A DNA stretch of 64,000 nt from Aphelenchoides besseyi (Eukaryota; Nematoda; Chromadorea; Rhabditida; Aphelenchoididae). Location: contig JAMPIQ010000001.1 of assembly GCA_024699855.1 (NCBI GenBank), positions 3,658,001-3,722,000 of the forward strand, given 5' to 3'. The translations under genes were made by a program, and so were the position numbers. Under the pieces are notes generated by a model. That model searched no databases, had not been told where the DNA came from, and saw only the letters and a program-made list of their open reading frames with translations. Positions 1 to 12,590 of the stretch are shown here, piece after piece (position 1 is the first letter of the stretch; each line of letters starts with the position of its first letter).

Positions 1-1168
1 TCATTCCGATTAATTAGTTCCGTTTTGCGCGATTGAATTACTATCGTTTATTAACACGCAAAACCATTGCCTTATAAACATCTATGTGACAAATAAACAG
101 ATCGTATTAGTGCTAACCACAGATCAACGTTTCTGAGCAAAGAACACCACCACGTCCCGAAATACGCGGAAGCAAGTCGTCTCCGATCTTCGAGTACATG
201 TAACCTTCGCCATCAAATTTGCCTTTTTCTTCACTCGCCAACTCCCAATTGCCATCGCGACCAATTCGAAATGTTCGAAACAACTGTAAATAGTCGTTTG
301 CTGAACCAAATGTTTGTTTGACTACTTACCCAATGCTTTCCGGAACAATTACCACCGTTAATCTAAAAGCAGTTCAAACCGGTTTTGTGCTAGATTCTTA
401 CCACAACATTCTTCTCTTGTCCTTGGGCGTTAAAAGTCGTTTTCTCGGTCTTAATCTAAACAATTCAAATCATCATGAATATTGCAAGTGCAAACCTACG
501 TTTAATGATGGAACAACGATTTGAATTTTGAACGGAATCTTAGTGTCCGATTGCACTCTGAGTTTGATCTTACATGCATCACATACGATTACACTCAAGA
601 TTGCAAACAAAAAGAACGGAACGAGCAGATTCATTCTTGCGATTCGAATGGCGGAATGACCGAATTTACTGCGCTCTTCACGGATTGACCTTTGTCTTAA
701 TAATCAGGAGAAATCCGTCGAGTGTTTCGATTGATCTGATTTATTATCTTGTTGCAAGATGAAACGACAACATTGAGAATCGGAAGAATTGAGCTGATGG
801 ATGAAGTTTTGCTCGGTGGTCGCGAAAGAACGAAAATGTACAATGTCTCATAAAAGTTTGGGAATCGCCTTCAAGACATCTCATTAAATAAGTTATGATA
901 CGTGATACAAGTGAGGGATACGCGATTACAAAACGATTAAAAGAATTGAGAGAAATGTTGACGTTTGTATTCAACGGTTCAACTTGTGAAACAGCCCGTG
1001 TATTAACGAATATGATTGATTGGAGATAGAAGTATGCTACACGTAAATTGGAGGAAATGCTCACATGTGAAGTTCTGACTCAGAAGCCCACTTTCAGTCT
1101 AATTAAGATAGAACATGAAAGCGTCGGAGGGAATGATATAAAATTAACAGAAATACGAAAAGACCTTC
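1..1168. other. Downstream region of the SK channel gene, no gene seen
   Basis: No reading frame here has conserved blocks or a plausible splice chain on either strand. The first part may be intergenic and the rest the 3' untranslated region of the channel gene that ends at 1169. The only hint of a 3' processing signal on the minus strand is an AATAAA at 745-740, about 425 nt past the stop, which is a weak candidate. Confidence 0.5.
739..746 (-). promoter_or_regulatory. Weak candidate poly(A) signal of the SK channel gene
   Basis: On the minus strand the hexamer AATAAA lies at 745-740. It is the first canonical hexamer I noticed downstream of the channel stop. The distance is long for a gene in such a compact genome, so a non-canonical signal closer to the stop is equally possible. 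Confidence 0.2.
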
Positions 1169-4100
1169 TCAGGGAACATCAACTAAGGGTCTATCGCGCC
1201 GACGTCTAAGTGATTCAACAGGCGAATGATCGGGTTCGTAATTGCTATTTGAAAAACTGGAGCGTTTGAAACTGTTGCGAAGTAATTCGGAAAGACCGCC
1301 TAATTCTCGTTGTATATCCGACAACTAAAAGGATTCACATTAATCAAGATAAACGTTTTGTTTTTGTTAAAAAACGAAATCCTCAGCTTCAAGAAAACCC
1401 ACCTGATGTTCGACTGAGGTCATTCGAAGAGCTAAACCTTCTTGTGTCGAGTGAATGTCGTGTATCAACTCATAGGTGTTGCTTGTGGTCTAAATTTGCT
1501 CATGAAAATGCTTGAGTACAGCCACCTACTTTCGCCACATCCCCCAATGATACCGAGTTTTCAGCCAACTTTCGTTGATCACGTTTAACCTTGCGCAACC
1601 TAAACACACAAGACGTATTCAGTTTGTATGATTGTGACATACGCGTAGATTGCAACCAAAAATTTACGTTGGTGATGACGAATTTTGACGGGATCAATCT
1701 TATCGACAAGCCGACGATGTTTGTAAATGAGCCACGTTTCGCGAAGTACATTAGCAGCCGAATGTTTAAGCTTTTTGGTCAATTGAGTGTCCTAACAGTA
1801 AGCCGCATGATTGCATTAATAGTCAATAACCTACCACCATGAAGTTGTGAACACTTAGTTCGGCTCGACTCAATTCCAATTTGCGAGCAATTACCGCAAC
1901 AACCATCGAAGATGTGCAAGTTCCCAAAACTCCGGTAATCACGGCAACAGTTCTTCCGCAGTACTAAATAACATAGCCCTTATATGATACGATTATAATC
2001 AGAACAACTTACAGTATTAGGAACAATATCACCATAACCAACGGATAAAAACGTTATTGCAATCCTGAACATTAGAATCCACATCGTAATCTTAAATGAA
2101 AAAACTTACATCCACAATGAGTTCAAGTAATTCTGATGTTTGACGGCCATTCGATAAGAAGACGCAGGATCTCCAATGTGATGTCGTTCGCACTGTCGAA
2201 GAATCCATCCAGCAATTATCCCTGAATTCCAAGTGTGACGACTTTCAGTCTACATAATCAACTTACACAACGATGCCGTGAAGACCAGAAGCATGGTACC
2301 TGAAAGCATTGAAAATTGTTTTAACGTAAACCAACCACTTACCAGGACATAAGGTCATGAGAGTTTTCAGAATGAAACGAGCATTAAAGTTAACTCGATT
2401 CAACCCGGCAATACTACGTGAAGATGCATCGGTGAAGAGCCGAGAATGCAAAAGCATAACACGACAAATCCAATACAAGCGAAAGAACATGGGAATTGAA
2501 AGTATAACGTCGAGTGAAACAAGTGTTGTTGTTGACTAAAACAACTGCATTATTGATACAGTTTACCTTTTTCACCTTTCCGTCTACGTGTACTGTCCTC
2601 CACCAGAACTAGAATCGAAAATTGCGAACAATCGTATTAATTCGTTTACCTCAATATCAATTGGAAGTGGACACACACCACAAGCCAGAAGCTCAAGAGC
2701 AACACGCGAACATCTACGCCACGTTAACGCAATCCTCCAATCTTCTGCACTATTCGAATTCATGAATAACTGAATGATCCAGTCAGAAGCATGTTTTATA
2801 GCAAACTTTTTACCTGAACTTCGTGAACGTGAAATTTGATCACCAGACAAACTAAAATAATCGTACTCAACATGATGGCCAATTTAAGTGTTATGCTCGG
2901 CATTGTTCCCTATAGTATGATTTGCATATTAAACGGCATACAAGGCAATTTTCTTTCCACCTTATCGTAGACTTCAGCACTGGTGAGTTCATTTTCCAGA
3001 ATCATCATAACTGAAAAAGAAGAATTTTAAGAGCTCGACATTTACACTAACCGATCCCGAAAATTGCAAAAAACAAAGCGTAATCGCTGGTTACTCGACG
3101 CACTTGAAACAGTTGTTGTCTTTGAATTAAACGACCACTTCTAAACGAAGATACCTTGAATGGGAATTGGTGCGTCGAACTCACTTTTCTTCTTCTTTCA
3201 TTAGCGGTGTTTTGGCAGATTCCTCATTTGGTCTTTGTCCTAAAGTTTCTGAGTTCACAACCATTGATTTGAAATACCAACCTTCAAGATCTTCACTTAG
3301 GACCAAAGACAGCGATTTCTTCGATAGTTGATCTCCTTAAAAAGAGCAATTTAATTTCAATCAATTCATTTTTATCCCAAGAAAACGACAGAAAAAGTTA
3401 ATGATATGCATATTGGATTACAAATACTCACTGTTTTTCAACCAATCTAAGGCAGTAGGACCGAGGATGCGCCTTAAAATTGCTTGTTCTTTATGTGGAT
3501 TTAGAATTGTCATTGAGCAACGACGATGAGATGGACAGCCGCTTAACGACGCCGATCCACCACCTGCCATTCGACCTGATCCAGTTGGAGAAATATCGTC
3601 GACTCCCGGCGGTAATCCGAGTTGACGTGATTTCATGTTAAACGCGCTTTCCGATTGTGATCGTTGTTTTGTAATCGAGAAGTGCCAACGTGACGGATCT
3701 CTGGGCATTCCCGAATAAGTTCGCGGAACAAATCCGTTGGCTTTCAACCCGCCCAGTCCCGTACTTCCAACAACGGCCGGCGGAACTGGCAACGTTGTAC
3801 CGGTTAGTCCACGACCGAATAATGTCGAAGAATTGGAATTACGTAGTGAAGAACCGCCAGAAGAACAGATATCGAATCGGATACGTGATGTGTTTTCGTA
3901 ACTCATACAACCATGCATTTGAGACTCAAATACGACTTGCGGTCGAGTTTGTGCATCAGTTACATCACTTTGAGCAGTAGACAGCGAAGGACCACGTTGG
4001 AATCCACGGCGTCTAGTTGAAGCTCTTTCATTGGATAAACTGTGCGAAGACGATGGACCAGCATTTGGTGATAACGAGCCCTTACGTTCCGGTGTTTGTA

Positions 4101-4434
4101 AGACGTTGTAGCGTGCAAAACGCGGCGACAACGGTTGAGAATCCGAAATCTGACTTCCAGTCGATGGATGACGACTTTGTGGAAGATAAGGAAAACTATT
4201 GTTAGCGGGAGTCGATGAAGCTATGACATTGCCGAATGGTGGACAGGGGCTAGGCGTGCGACTATCACACTCTTCCGCAATTGAATCCTGTTTCAACATT
4301 GATGATGGACCTCGTCGTCTTCCCGAACCGCCTTGTCTTATTGATGCAGAGCCGTTGGCGTAAAGTTCACTACTATTTGTCGGTTGTTCGATACGACTGA
4401 AGCCGGTAGGTCTATGTGGCGGCGACGAGTGCAT
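1169..4434 (-). CDS. kcnl: Small-conductance calcium-activated potassium channel (SK/KCNN family)
   Basis: SK channels open on Ca2+ binding to calmodulin held constitutively at the C-terminus, and they hyperpolarise excitable cells. About twelve exons join in phase. Exon 3418-4434 encodes a Ser/Pro-rich cytoplasmic N-terminus and starts at ATG 4434. S1 (about 3070-3150) reads [13 protein letters not shown]2-S3 follow, with [19 protein letters not shown] and [13 protein letters not shown]. The S4-S5 block (about 2340-2470) contains [19 protein letters not shown]. The pore filter SVGYGD lies in exon 2013-2064, followed by [20 protein letters not shown]. The calmodulin-binding domain in exons 1643-1791 and 1530-1599 contains [14 protein letters not shown] and KVKRDQRKL. 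Exon 1403-1489 encodes a coiled-coil tail, and exon 1169-1324 ends at TGA 1171-1169. Introns near the 3' end are 43 nt (1600-1642, 1792-1834). All core parts are present. The exact N-terminus is uncertain, because further Ser-rich exons lie upstream on the same strand. Confidence 0.93.
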
Positions 4435-6249
4435 ACTACTTAAGAAAGACAATGATTGTAGGGCTTTGCAATAACACGACACGCAACCAATTAGCTTGTA
4501 GAAGGTAAAATTAGTGAAAAGTACACGCAGATTTTCGACTAGACTTTCAAATTGCTATTTCAAAAAACAAGTTTTGAGTAAGTTTAGTGAGAAATAGACT
4601 ACAGTGACGCGTAAAATTCTCCAGCTTTGAATTTACTCATACGCTTCGTTTAACTGAATTTTCAGTTCATATCCCGAACATCAAATATCGTCGTTGTACG
4701 ATGACCAATTTGAGTTTGAAGAGGTAGACAGCAGGGTTCAATGTCGACTTTGAGGTTATTGTTTACTCAAATTGCAACGGAAACGCTAAGGTCGCTTATT
4801 GTTAACGAAGTTTGGTAAGACAAAAATTTGCCGAAAACACGCCCAAAAACACCCCGAGTCGCAATGACTTGGCCCAACGGCGATAAGCTCGAGCGTGTTC
4901 GTGGTTGCCGATAACGTCAGTCGTCCCAGAAATAAACCGCGCAGACCTCACGGCAATTCGCCTCCGAAACGTTTGATTAAAACGAAATTCGAACGACTGA
5001 CTCGTATTGTGCTGTGCCAATTGACAACCCGAACAAAACCACTCAACACCAATTGATACCTTCAATGCACATCATCCTTGAACTCGGTCATAATGTCGAA
5101 GGTGGTGAGTTCAAAAACGGAATGCCTCGCACGTGTTGTGTGTTTGGTCCTAAAAACTAAATGGCTAAGTTCCGCCTTCCTTGGTCCCAAAAAAAACTTG
5201 GGAACCAGTGGGAACAAACAAATGACTGAAAGTGGTGCGCAGTCAACGTGCTCAATTGGTGGGGAATTTCACGAATTCATTTCTCGGTAATACAAATTAC
5301 GAGACCACAAGAATTTTTCGAAAATCTATTTGACATTTTTTGAAATTTTACTCTTCGCGCCTCTTCATTCATTCTCTTCGTTCGAAAGCTTTGGTTAGGA
5401 ACAGAAAATTAACTTTGCGCTTTTGTTGTATTCCCCCACATCTCAAGGGCACATGACTTTTGGACTTCATTTAAGAAAGTTGTCCGTTGTTTTGTTTGTC
5501 AGTATGTAAATCAACCTCGAGAACCGTAGAAGTGGAACGGAAACGGAAAATCGAGCTGCCATCAAAGAGTCGTCAGTTTTGATGAAATACGCTTTTGATT
5601 TCTCTTTGTTACGCGAAAGAACGCTTCGTCAAATCGAAATGAACTCTCCGACAAAGTTTGCCATTTGAATGGTTAGCTACGGGAATAAATTAAACTCGCA
5701 TGTTAATGAGACAGAAAAAAATCTCAGTGGTCGAAAAATACCAACGATTAAAAGCTAAACAACATGTTAGTCGAGACATTCACTCGCTTTTCTACTAGAC
5801 ATCTAGGGGCAATGATCAACAGGAAGAAAGTACTTTCACATGTGAAACTGCAGTTGTGAGAATGCAACGATGAAAAATACGAAAACGATAGTAAGCGCAG
5901 AGAATTTTTTCGGGTAGTATCGTTGAGGATTATGAGGATACAAGGACGACATGTCAAAAAGATCCACCCAACTGAATGGTCCGCAAGATTACCACATTAA
6001 GTGGCTTCTGCCTTTTGATAGTCTTAATCGTCCGAATTACCTACCGACTGTTTCTGTTAAGTTGCCAAGCAACAAGCGCTTAACGTTACGCGACTCATCA
6101 ACTCAGCAATTTGGCCGACGAAATTCTATTACTCTTTGTAGTCTTCTAATCCCTCGATACCAATATTTACATTTCATACACTAATAAAACTTTTCAATCC
6201 CCATAAATACTGTCGTCTTCTTGAACATTTTTGGCAAAATAAACTTACC
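4435..6249. other. Gap with one possible transmembrane exon
   Basis: There is no convincing gene. On the minus strand around 5850-5960, after a possible acceptor CATTCAG, one frame reads YYPKKFSALTIVFVFF and continues hydrophobic, like a transmembrane segment. It could be a downstream exon of the Ser-rich chain at 6250-7150, but the phase does not fit directly. Everything else here looks non-coding. Confidence 0.3.
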
Positions 6250-7150
6250 ATGCTCATAGGATACTCGTGGATCCGATTGCTTTCTTGGTCGTCCCAAACT
6301 TTCTTTTCGCTTAACAAATTCACCGTAAATCGCTGGAGTAGTTGCTGCAGCGGTTTGCGCCAAATTTCCACTTTGATTTCGAGCTTAAAAAAGCATTTGT
6401 TAACAATAACCCCACTGATTGGAACACTTACTTAAAGCTGATTGTTGTATCGGAACGAAAGCACGTGTTTGAGTGGCTGGCGAAGTTGAAGTCGTGGACG
6501 TTAAGAGTGTTTTGAATGGCGCCATCGTTCCTGTAACATTCAAATTGATTACTCGCAGTAATTTTGGAAAAAACCAATAATCTTTAGCATTCTATCACAA
6601 TCAACTATACTCCCTCAAGTAAATTCACTTACCGTTGCAACGTAGAAAGTTCAAGGATATTTGTCCAACGTCGCCATTGGAGTCGAATGAAGATTGTGGT
6701 GATCGACCGAGTGGTTGTCGGGCTCCGGAAGATACACCCGAACATCCTGAAAACAAATATTGAGCCTGTTGATCAGACAATAAAAATAGTTTATGTCTTC
6801 AATAAAGTAAACAAAATCTAACGAAATCGATTGTTGTTCGGAGCTGTGTCCGGCGATGCAGGCTGAGATCGAGCGTTCGGTGTACCCAGATTAACACTCA
6901 GTCGTCGTGGCGAACGGTCGACAAACTCTCCCGGATGAAGCATAAGCGTCGACGCAGTTCGAGTCGGTGGTTGAAGATGTAAAGACATTGCCCCTGCAGC
7001 AGAAGGGGAGCGCATACGAGCGACAGCACCTTGATCCGGCGTCTCAATCCTATAGTGTCGATGACGATTGGATTTGTATGTGGTTGACGAAGGCGCAAAA
7101 GCCACACAAGAATATCGTTTTTTAAAACGATCACGACACATGTTAGACAT
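6250..7150 (-). CDS. Unrecognised Ser/Pro-rich exon chain, possibly 5' exons of the SK channel or a separate gene
   Basis: Four exons join in one frame with good GT..AG sites. The first starts at ATG 7150 (MSNMCRDRFKKRYSC) and runs through RSPRRLSVNLGTP to NNNRF. The second (about 6654-6748) contains GARQPLGRSPQSSFDS. The third (about 6434-6530) contains LTSTTSTSPATQTRAF. The fourth (about 6250-6380) contains FVKRKESLGRPRKQ and ends at a good donor in phase 1. The composition is disordered and basic, with several RRxS-like sites that kinases such as PKA could use. No domain is recognised. A direct join to the channel exon at 4434 is out of phase, so an unseen exon would be needed. Alternatively this is an independent gene that ends nearby. 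Confidence 0.4.
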
Positions 7151-8960
7151 CGTCAGAGTGCTTTTGAGTAAATGAGATTGACAAGAACAAACCCGCGAGA
7201 ATATAAAAAAGGTTCCTCCAAATTCTAATGACCACTTGAGCGCTTGTAGTCGTTTTTTTGTTTGATTTCTGACTGTTTAAGCGAAGAGAGTCATCACAAA
7301 TGTTACGTCGGCTTTTAAGGAAATTGCAATTTGATGTAAAGTTTAGAAACGTCCTCCGTTTCTTAATTCCCCTTCATCGTCGGGTTCTTCCCTATGAATC
7401 CAACACGTCGCGCAATTCGGTCGAAAGCCGATTCGACATACCGCTTGTTTGCTAAATCTCGCCAATTTGGATTAGTCCAAAGGTCTGCGGGCCTATATCC
7501 GAAACTAAATGCGGACCCTTAAAACCCGAAAAGACCATGCGCAATTTTAAGACGAAGATTTCCTAGGCAAAAACAACAGCAATGTCTTCTAATTACTGAC
7601 AAAATGGTCATGCGCATGGAATGCGGAGAGTCGAGGTCCGGACAAACCCAAACTGCTCATGATGGCCATAAGTGATGAGACTGTTAGACCACTTCTTTGC
7701 TCTTCATTGTCGCTGCTAAAGCGTATAATTAGATTGATGAACGTGAAACGTCTTTTCCTCGACATCAAACGGTTCTCATATTCACTAACAAAAAACCGTT
7801 TGAAGTGACTAATTATCAAATTACTTTTTGTGAAAAGAGAACGCTTATTCTTCAACGGTCATCGACGTAAATCGCAGATTTGTTCTAATGTATGATTTGT
7901 TTGCACAGACAAAACGAATGGGATAAAACACGGACGTCCGTTTATATCACAGATAATCAACTAAAAGCGCAAATCATCTGAAGACTATTCAGCCTAAGGC
8001 ATTTTCAGAGGCTGAAAGTCCAGTCTTCACTCGGTTGTTTGGAACGTAGCGACATTCTTAGGTTTCAGTCACGGATAATAACACCCGACTTGTCAAATCA
8101 CTCGATTCCTGACGTTGGCTTTTCGGACAAAAAACGGCCACTCGTTTTGTCTCCAGCAGTTAGTGACGTCGAAACCGTCGGAGCAATTAAACAATCGTTT
8201 TGGTTGAACACGTTGTTTACAAACTAAATTGCTTAACAAGCCATTGAACTGAAGCAATCAAAAGCATCCAGACGTTCAACTGTTCAACGCGGTTACAGTA
8301 AAATATGTTCTGAACTTTGCATCACTTTCGCTCATCCACTTGACATTCCACCCACAACCTCTCGGAGAACAGAAAGTGTTACATCAAAAACGGGGAGGTC
8401 GAGCCACTTGATATCCGACTTGCTGTTGCGATATCCGAAACGGTTTCTGTTTTTGGTTTTTTCAACTTTCCACTTTTCCTCACGCCGACAAAAGTTCGAA
8501 CTAATGAAATCAGAGAACGCCGACTCCAACTGCTAAGCACAATGAAAGGAACGGAAATCGAAGATCGAAATCCGGTTATTTTGCGACGATCGTTCATGTG
8601 CCAGTTGACATTTTTAATCGTAAACAAATACGAATTCCTGGCAAATCGCGTGATTGTTTCCAACAGATTGTTTGCACTTAGCTTCATGAGTTTTCACTAA
8701 ACCAATTAACGTCTATTTGACGTTGTTTTGACCTTTCCTATTGGCACGAATCTCAATGTCGTTTTGGACTCAACCAGCCAAAAGACTTTCTCTGTCCATT
8801 CTTTCCGCTTCAACTACTCGACTAACGACCCAAAAGTGAAAACACGACGACACGTTTTGCATTCTAAATCTGCAGTTTGTCGTCATTAACAACTCCAAAT
8901 TGCTCACAACCAACTTGTTTCATTTACGATAAAATAAAAGAATTTTCAAGAAGAAGAACA
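7151..8960. other. No gene seen
   Basis: Short open frames on both strands have no conserved blocks or splice chain. Nothing is recognised in this stretch of about 1.8 kb. Confidence 0.5.
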
Positions 8961-8969
8961 AAAGAAACC

Positions 8970-9424
8970 TTCTTACCTGCACTGTCAGTCCCTCGAGCTC
9001 CGTACGAGCCAGCAAAAGCTCCCTTGGACGTATCACCGGAACAGAAGGCGGCTCTTCGTTTTCGGCGACCATACTCTCGAGTCTGAAACGAACGAATTAC
9101 CGAGCTTAATAAGCACCAACAACTCACCTGTTCTTCAATATTACCACAAGAGTTAGACAACACTCCTTCATCGGAGGACTTCAGTCGATCATCGAACGAT
9201 TGATGGAAAGCGGCGGGACTTAACGACCAAAGTTGTTGCTTCCGGCCGCGTCGACTACTCGCTGGACTTCGAGCTAAAATGCAAATTTTTGACGTAAAAC
9301 TCATCTCCTTCGTACCTGGGGGAATTTGAGTGTTGTTTGTCGATGAACTCGGATTGACAGCAAGCGAATATTTCGGTTGAGGTTTAAGCATTGACAGACC
9401 ATCAACTGTAAGTGGATTCATCAT
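8970..9424 (-). CDS. Unrecognised Ser-rich minus-strand exons
   Basis: Three minus-strand exons are suggested by good splice sites: about 9318-9424 (with LKPQPKYSLAVNPSSS), about 9130-9275 (with SPASSRRGRKQQLW and FDDRLKSSDEGVL), and about 8972-9084. The donor GTACGAAGG with its TTTTAG acceptor and the donor GTGAGTTG with its TTTCAG acceptor give introns of about 45 nt, matching the rest of the window. The frame of the third exon is ambiguous. One reading is basic (REYGRRKRRAAF), and the other reads VAENEEPPSVPVIRP, which looks more protein-like. The first exon may itself begin after an internal CACTTACAG acceptor rather than at an ATG. These could be distal 5' exons of the SK channel or a separate small gene. 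No function is assigned. Confidence 0.3.
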
Positions 9425-11514
9425 TCGAATGATCTCGATTCAATGGATAACGAATAAGCGGCACTAAGAAAGGAAACGAAAATGGAAGAAACGGTTTATG
9501 AAAACAGAAAAGTAAACTCAATTTTGAGTACATAAATAAAATTTACGGTTTCCGTTATTCCATCCGCAATCAATAGCTACGTCTGCAACGTTTCGAAAAG
9601 GTTATGATTGTGCCAGTAAGCTATGAAATGGTCTTAATTGAGTGAACAATAGATTAAGGAAACTTTCGGGATTACAAATAAACAGCTCTTAGTTCGAACA
9701 ACAAGCTTTTCTGAAACAACGAAAATCTCTTGATGATCGAAAACAAAGAGAAAACGTTCAAGTTGATACTTCAGACGACATGAAGAAACAAACGGTCCAA
9801 TTCCAGAATGCAAATGTGCGCATCTTTTCCTCGAACCGCCTCTTTGAGCCCACAAGCAACGTGGACAATTAGCACGCTCGAACGGAAATGAAGCTAAACC
9901 TTTGTGAGTAAGGAGTTTGATGCAAAGCGAGTCAGCAAATTATGACGAAAATAAAACATGCAGCAGCAAAACACATAAGAAGACAACACAAATTACTATC
10001 ACTACGTCATTTGCTTCCTCATTACGCGTCATATTTCAGGAATCAAAGACAAATGACGAAAGTTCGTGCAGTTGATTGTGTTCAATGTACTGTAGGAATT
10101 GAACGGCATTCGTGCCAACCAACATACTAATAAGGAAGAAGCACTAACGACATAAGCCGAATGCTAATTGACCAAATAAAGAAATCCTCTGGACTTAATG
10201 GGAGAGCGGTCGCTTCGGACCATTCGCTTCCATTCAACGAAAATGTGCCAAAAGTTGTATTTCTTCGCCAATGAAAAGCACTAATGTTTTGGCAGTACCT
10301 TCAAACAAACATCAGTTCCTGGAATTAACACCAAACGCCGAATCGTGACACTGAATCCTCGCACAGATTGACTGTTCGGAAATCGACTCCCGACCATATG
10401 GATTCCTGCGTTTCAGAGAGTGTGAAATTGCGTCTATCGAACTTAAAATCCCCATTCCATTAAATGGACATCTGTTATGGTAGTCGGCTTCCGATGAAAT
10501 CTGACTCATACCCTCGAATCGCGAAACACGAGCGGGAAATTGCAGTAAAAACTGATACGGACCTTCTGGTAGGAAGGACACGAGACAGCTGGAAGATTTG
10601 TGATCAACAAACGCGTAGTGATTGGAAAAAGAATGAGAAGTGAAGGCAAAGATGTGCTGACGTTGCATTTTTTGTTCATATCTCTGGCACTCAATCAAGA
10701 CCAAGCAGATAGACTGGAAATTAACAAAATGTGAACGAGAAACACAGACCGAAAGATGCCGATCGTTTTTTCGATTCTAATTTGATTATAAAATCAAATT
10801 TTGCACGTTCAACCTTTGATTCAAAGTTGGCTTTCGTTTAAATCTGTTAATCCAAACGAAATTGCTCGCGACGTTGTTCAATCTCTTACAATCGTCATAG
10901 TCACTAATCTTAGGAATGGAACACTAGAGATTAATTGAAAATTATTTTCAATCTTACTAATTGATAACAGACTTAACTACCTAGTTGTTTTCGGCCAGAC
11001 GGTTTCTTTCGAGCTGTATCGAACACTCTCTAATTGAAGTTGCCTGGAAGACGGACTTCCTTTATCTGTGATTCAGTTCGAATAACACAAAGCCGAATTC
11101 GGAAATTCAATTGGACCAACTGACAATAAGCACAATTTAGTTGTTCGTCCTTTCTACGCTTCCCAGTTAAAACTGTAATCATCCGAATACGCCGTGAGGA
11201 AATGCATAAATTAATAGGTTGACACAAATAAAGAAACTTTTGCAAAACAAATTGAGCAAATTAACAGCAATGTTAATTTCGAACATTCAAAACTTCTAGG
11301 TTGTAGAAATGAATGGGAAAAGGAATACAAATGAAAGTAAAACGGCTAATGATCGAGCCACAATTAATGGCCTTTAGACCAAGAATGAAACGGAGGATTC
11401 TTCTCGTTGGTAACTACAAACGCCAAATGGACATTTTTGGTAACAAGCCTGTTTTTGGTCTCCCAACGGAACAGAAGAAAAATCCCGCTCTAAAGTGACA
11501 ACACATCCAACGGC
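9425..11514. other. No gene seen
   Basis: Several frames of 60-130 codons occur on both strands, the longest being minus 10312-10704. None has recognisable domains, and none joins a splice chain. I treat the stretch as intergenic or intronic. Confidence 0.4.
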
Positions 11515-12590
11515 TCATAAAAGAACCGAGGCCCCAATTGTCAACGCTTTCCAAATTCGGCAATCCCATGAGATCAAAAGTCAAAAACGAAGAACTTACA
11601 ATCATCGTCAAACCCACGAGTTCCATCGGAGGCCGCCGAACCGCGTTTTCGTGAATAGTACGTATGGGTTTCAACGCCGTTCCAAAGCACCGATCGATGT
11701 TCGGTAGCCATCGTGGTTAATCGTTCTTGTTGCGAAGCCGAATTTTTCAACGTTTCGCCTCCAATCACCCAACTACTGCCACTAACACACGAATCGGGTA
11801 AATCGCTGTAAATGTAATGGTTTACAGCAAGAACTTGAGATTATGCGAATACCTTTCGGTCCATTTGATTCCGTCGCCATCGTTGGAGTGATTGTGAGCA
11901 AGAAGCAAGATGGGATAATCCGAGACCTAAACAAATGCCAATTCGTGACGAATTTCTCGACCACTGCGGTTTGGTCAATTTCTGCTACCAAATTTGTAAG
12001 AATTCATAATTCACTGTCGACGGGATGTGCTGTGCGAATTGAAAACGAAGCCCACGGACTTGACTTATGCTTAAGAGTCGAATTTAGTGTGGCTTCCGGC
12101 AAAAATCTTTCGTTGGAAGAACGGTTCTTCTTTCGACGTGCGCAGCGTTTTAATTTGACACCGTTATTATGCATAAGCCGTCCAGCAGTCAAATCCAATG
12201 GGACTCAATTTACTTTTTCTACTGCGCCTCAACTGACGAGTTTTTGATCACAAAAAAACTACTAATTCACTTTTAGTTTTAATGATGACAAGTGAACTTG
12301 TTTTAATGTGTTTCTTAGTTGACATCTAAACCGCAATCCACTTCGACGTACCTTCAATGACATCTGCTTCTTTGGCGACAACCTCTTTCGATGATTCCCG
12401 TTGCAGTTCGGCATCTTGTACACACGCTGAAGTTCTGGTGGTACGACCAAATATCACTAAAGTCATAGACAGCTTCTGAAAATACTTTAAAAGTACAAAA
12501 ATCTTCTGGGCTTAGTCTTCGCAAATAGAAATCGTCAAAGAGATACAATGAGGAGAGTTTTGTAGTTTTGTGCAATGAAAGAACAAGTTT
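11515..12590 (-). CDS. Unrecognised multi-exon coding segment
   Basis: Several minus-strand exons read coherently. Near 12540, LSPEDF joins over a 42-nt intron (donor GTACTTTT, acceptor CTTTAG) to IFGRTTRTSACVQDAELQ. Further down, an exon after TTGTTTAG reads SDYPILLLAHNHSNDGDGIK. It joins in phase over a short intron to SDLPDSCVSGSSWVIGG and HRSVLWNGVETHTYYSRKRG, and ends DDDSLTIGASVLL at TGA 11517-11515. The middle part (about 11950-12260) is not resolved. No domain is recognised. The C-terminus resembles a disordered receptor or channel tail, but that is only an impression. It may instead be two genes, or distal exons of a larger minus-strand gene. Confidence 0.35.

Noticed and set aside
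10312..10704. Minus-strand open frame of 130 codons
   Set aside because: No recognisable domain, no splice partners and no clear start context. It could be real but I cannot support it.
11843..12247. Plus-strand open frame of 134 codons
   Set aside because: It lies opposite minus-strand exons that join with good splice sites and phase, and it has no domain pattern of its own.
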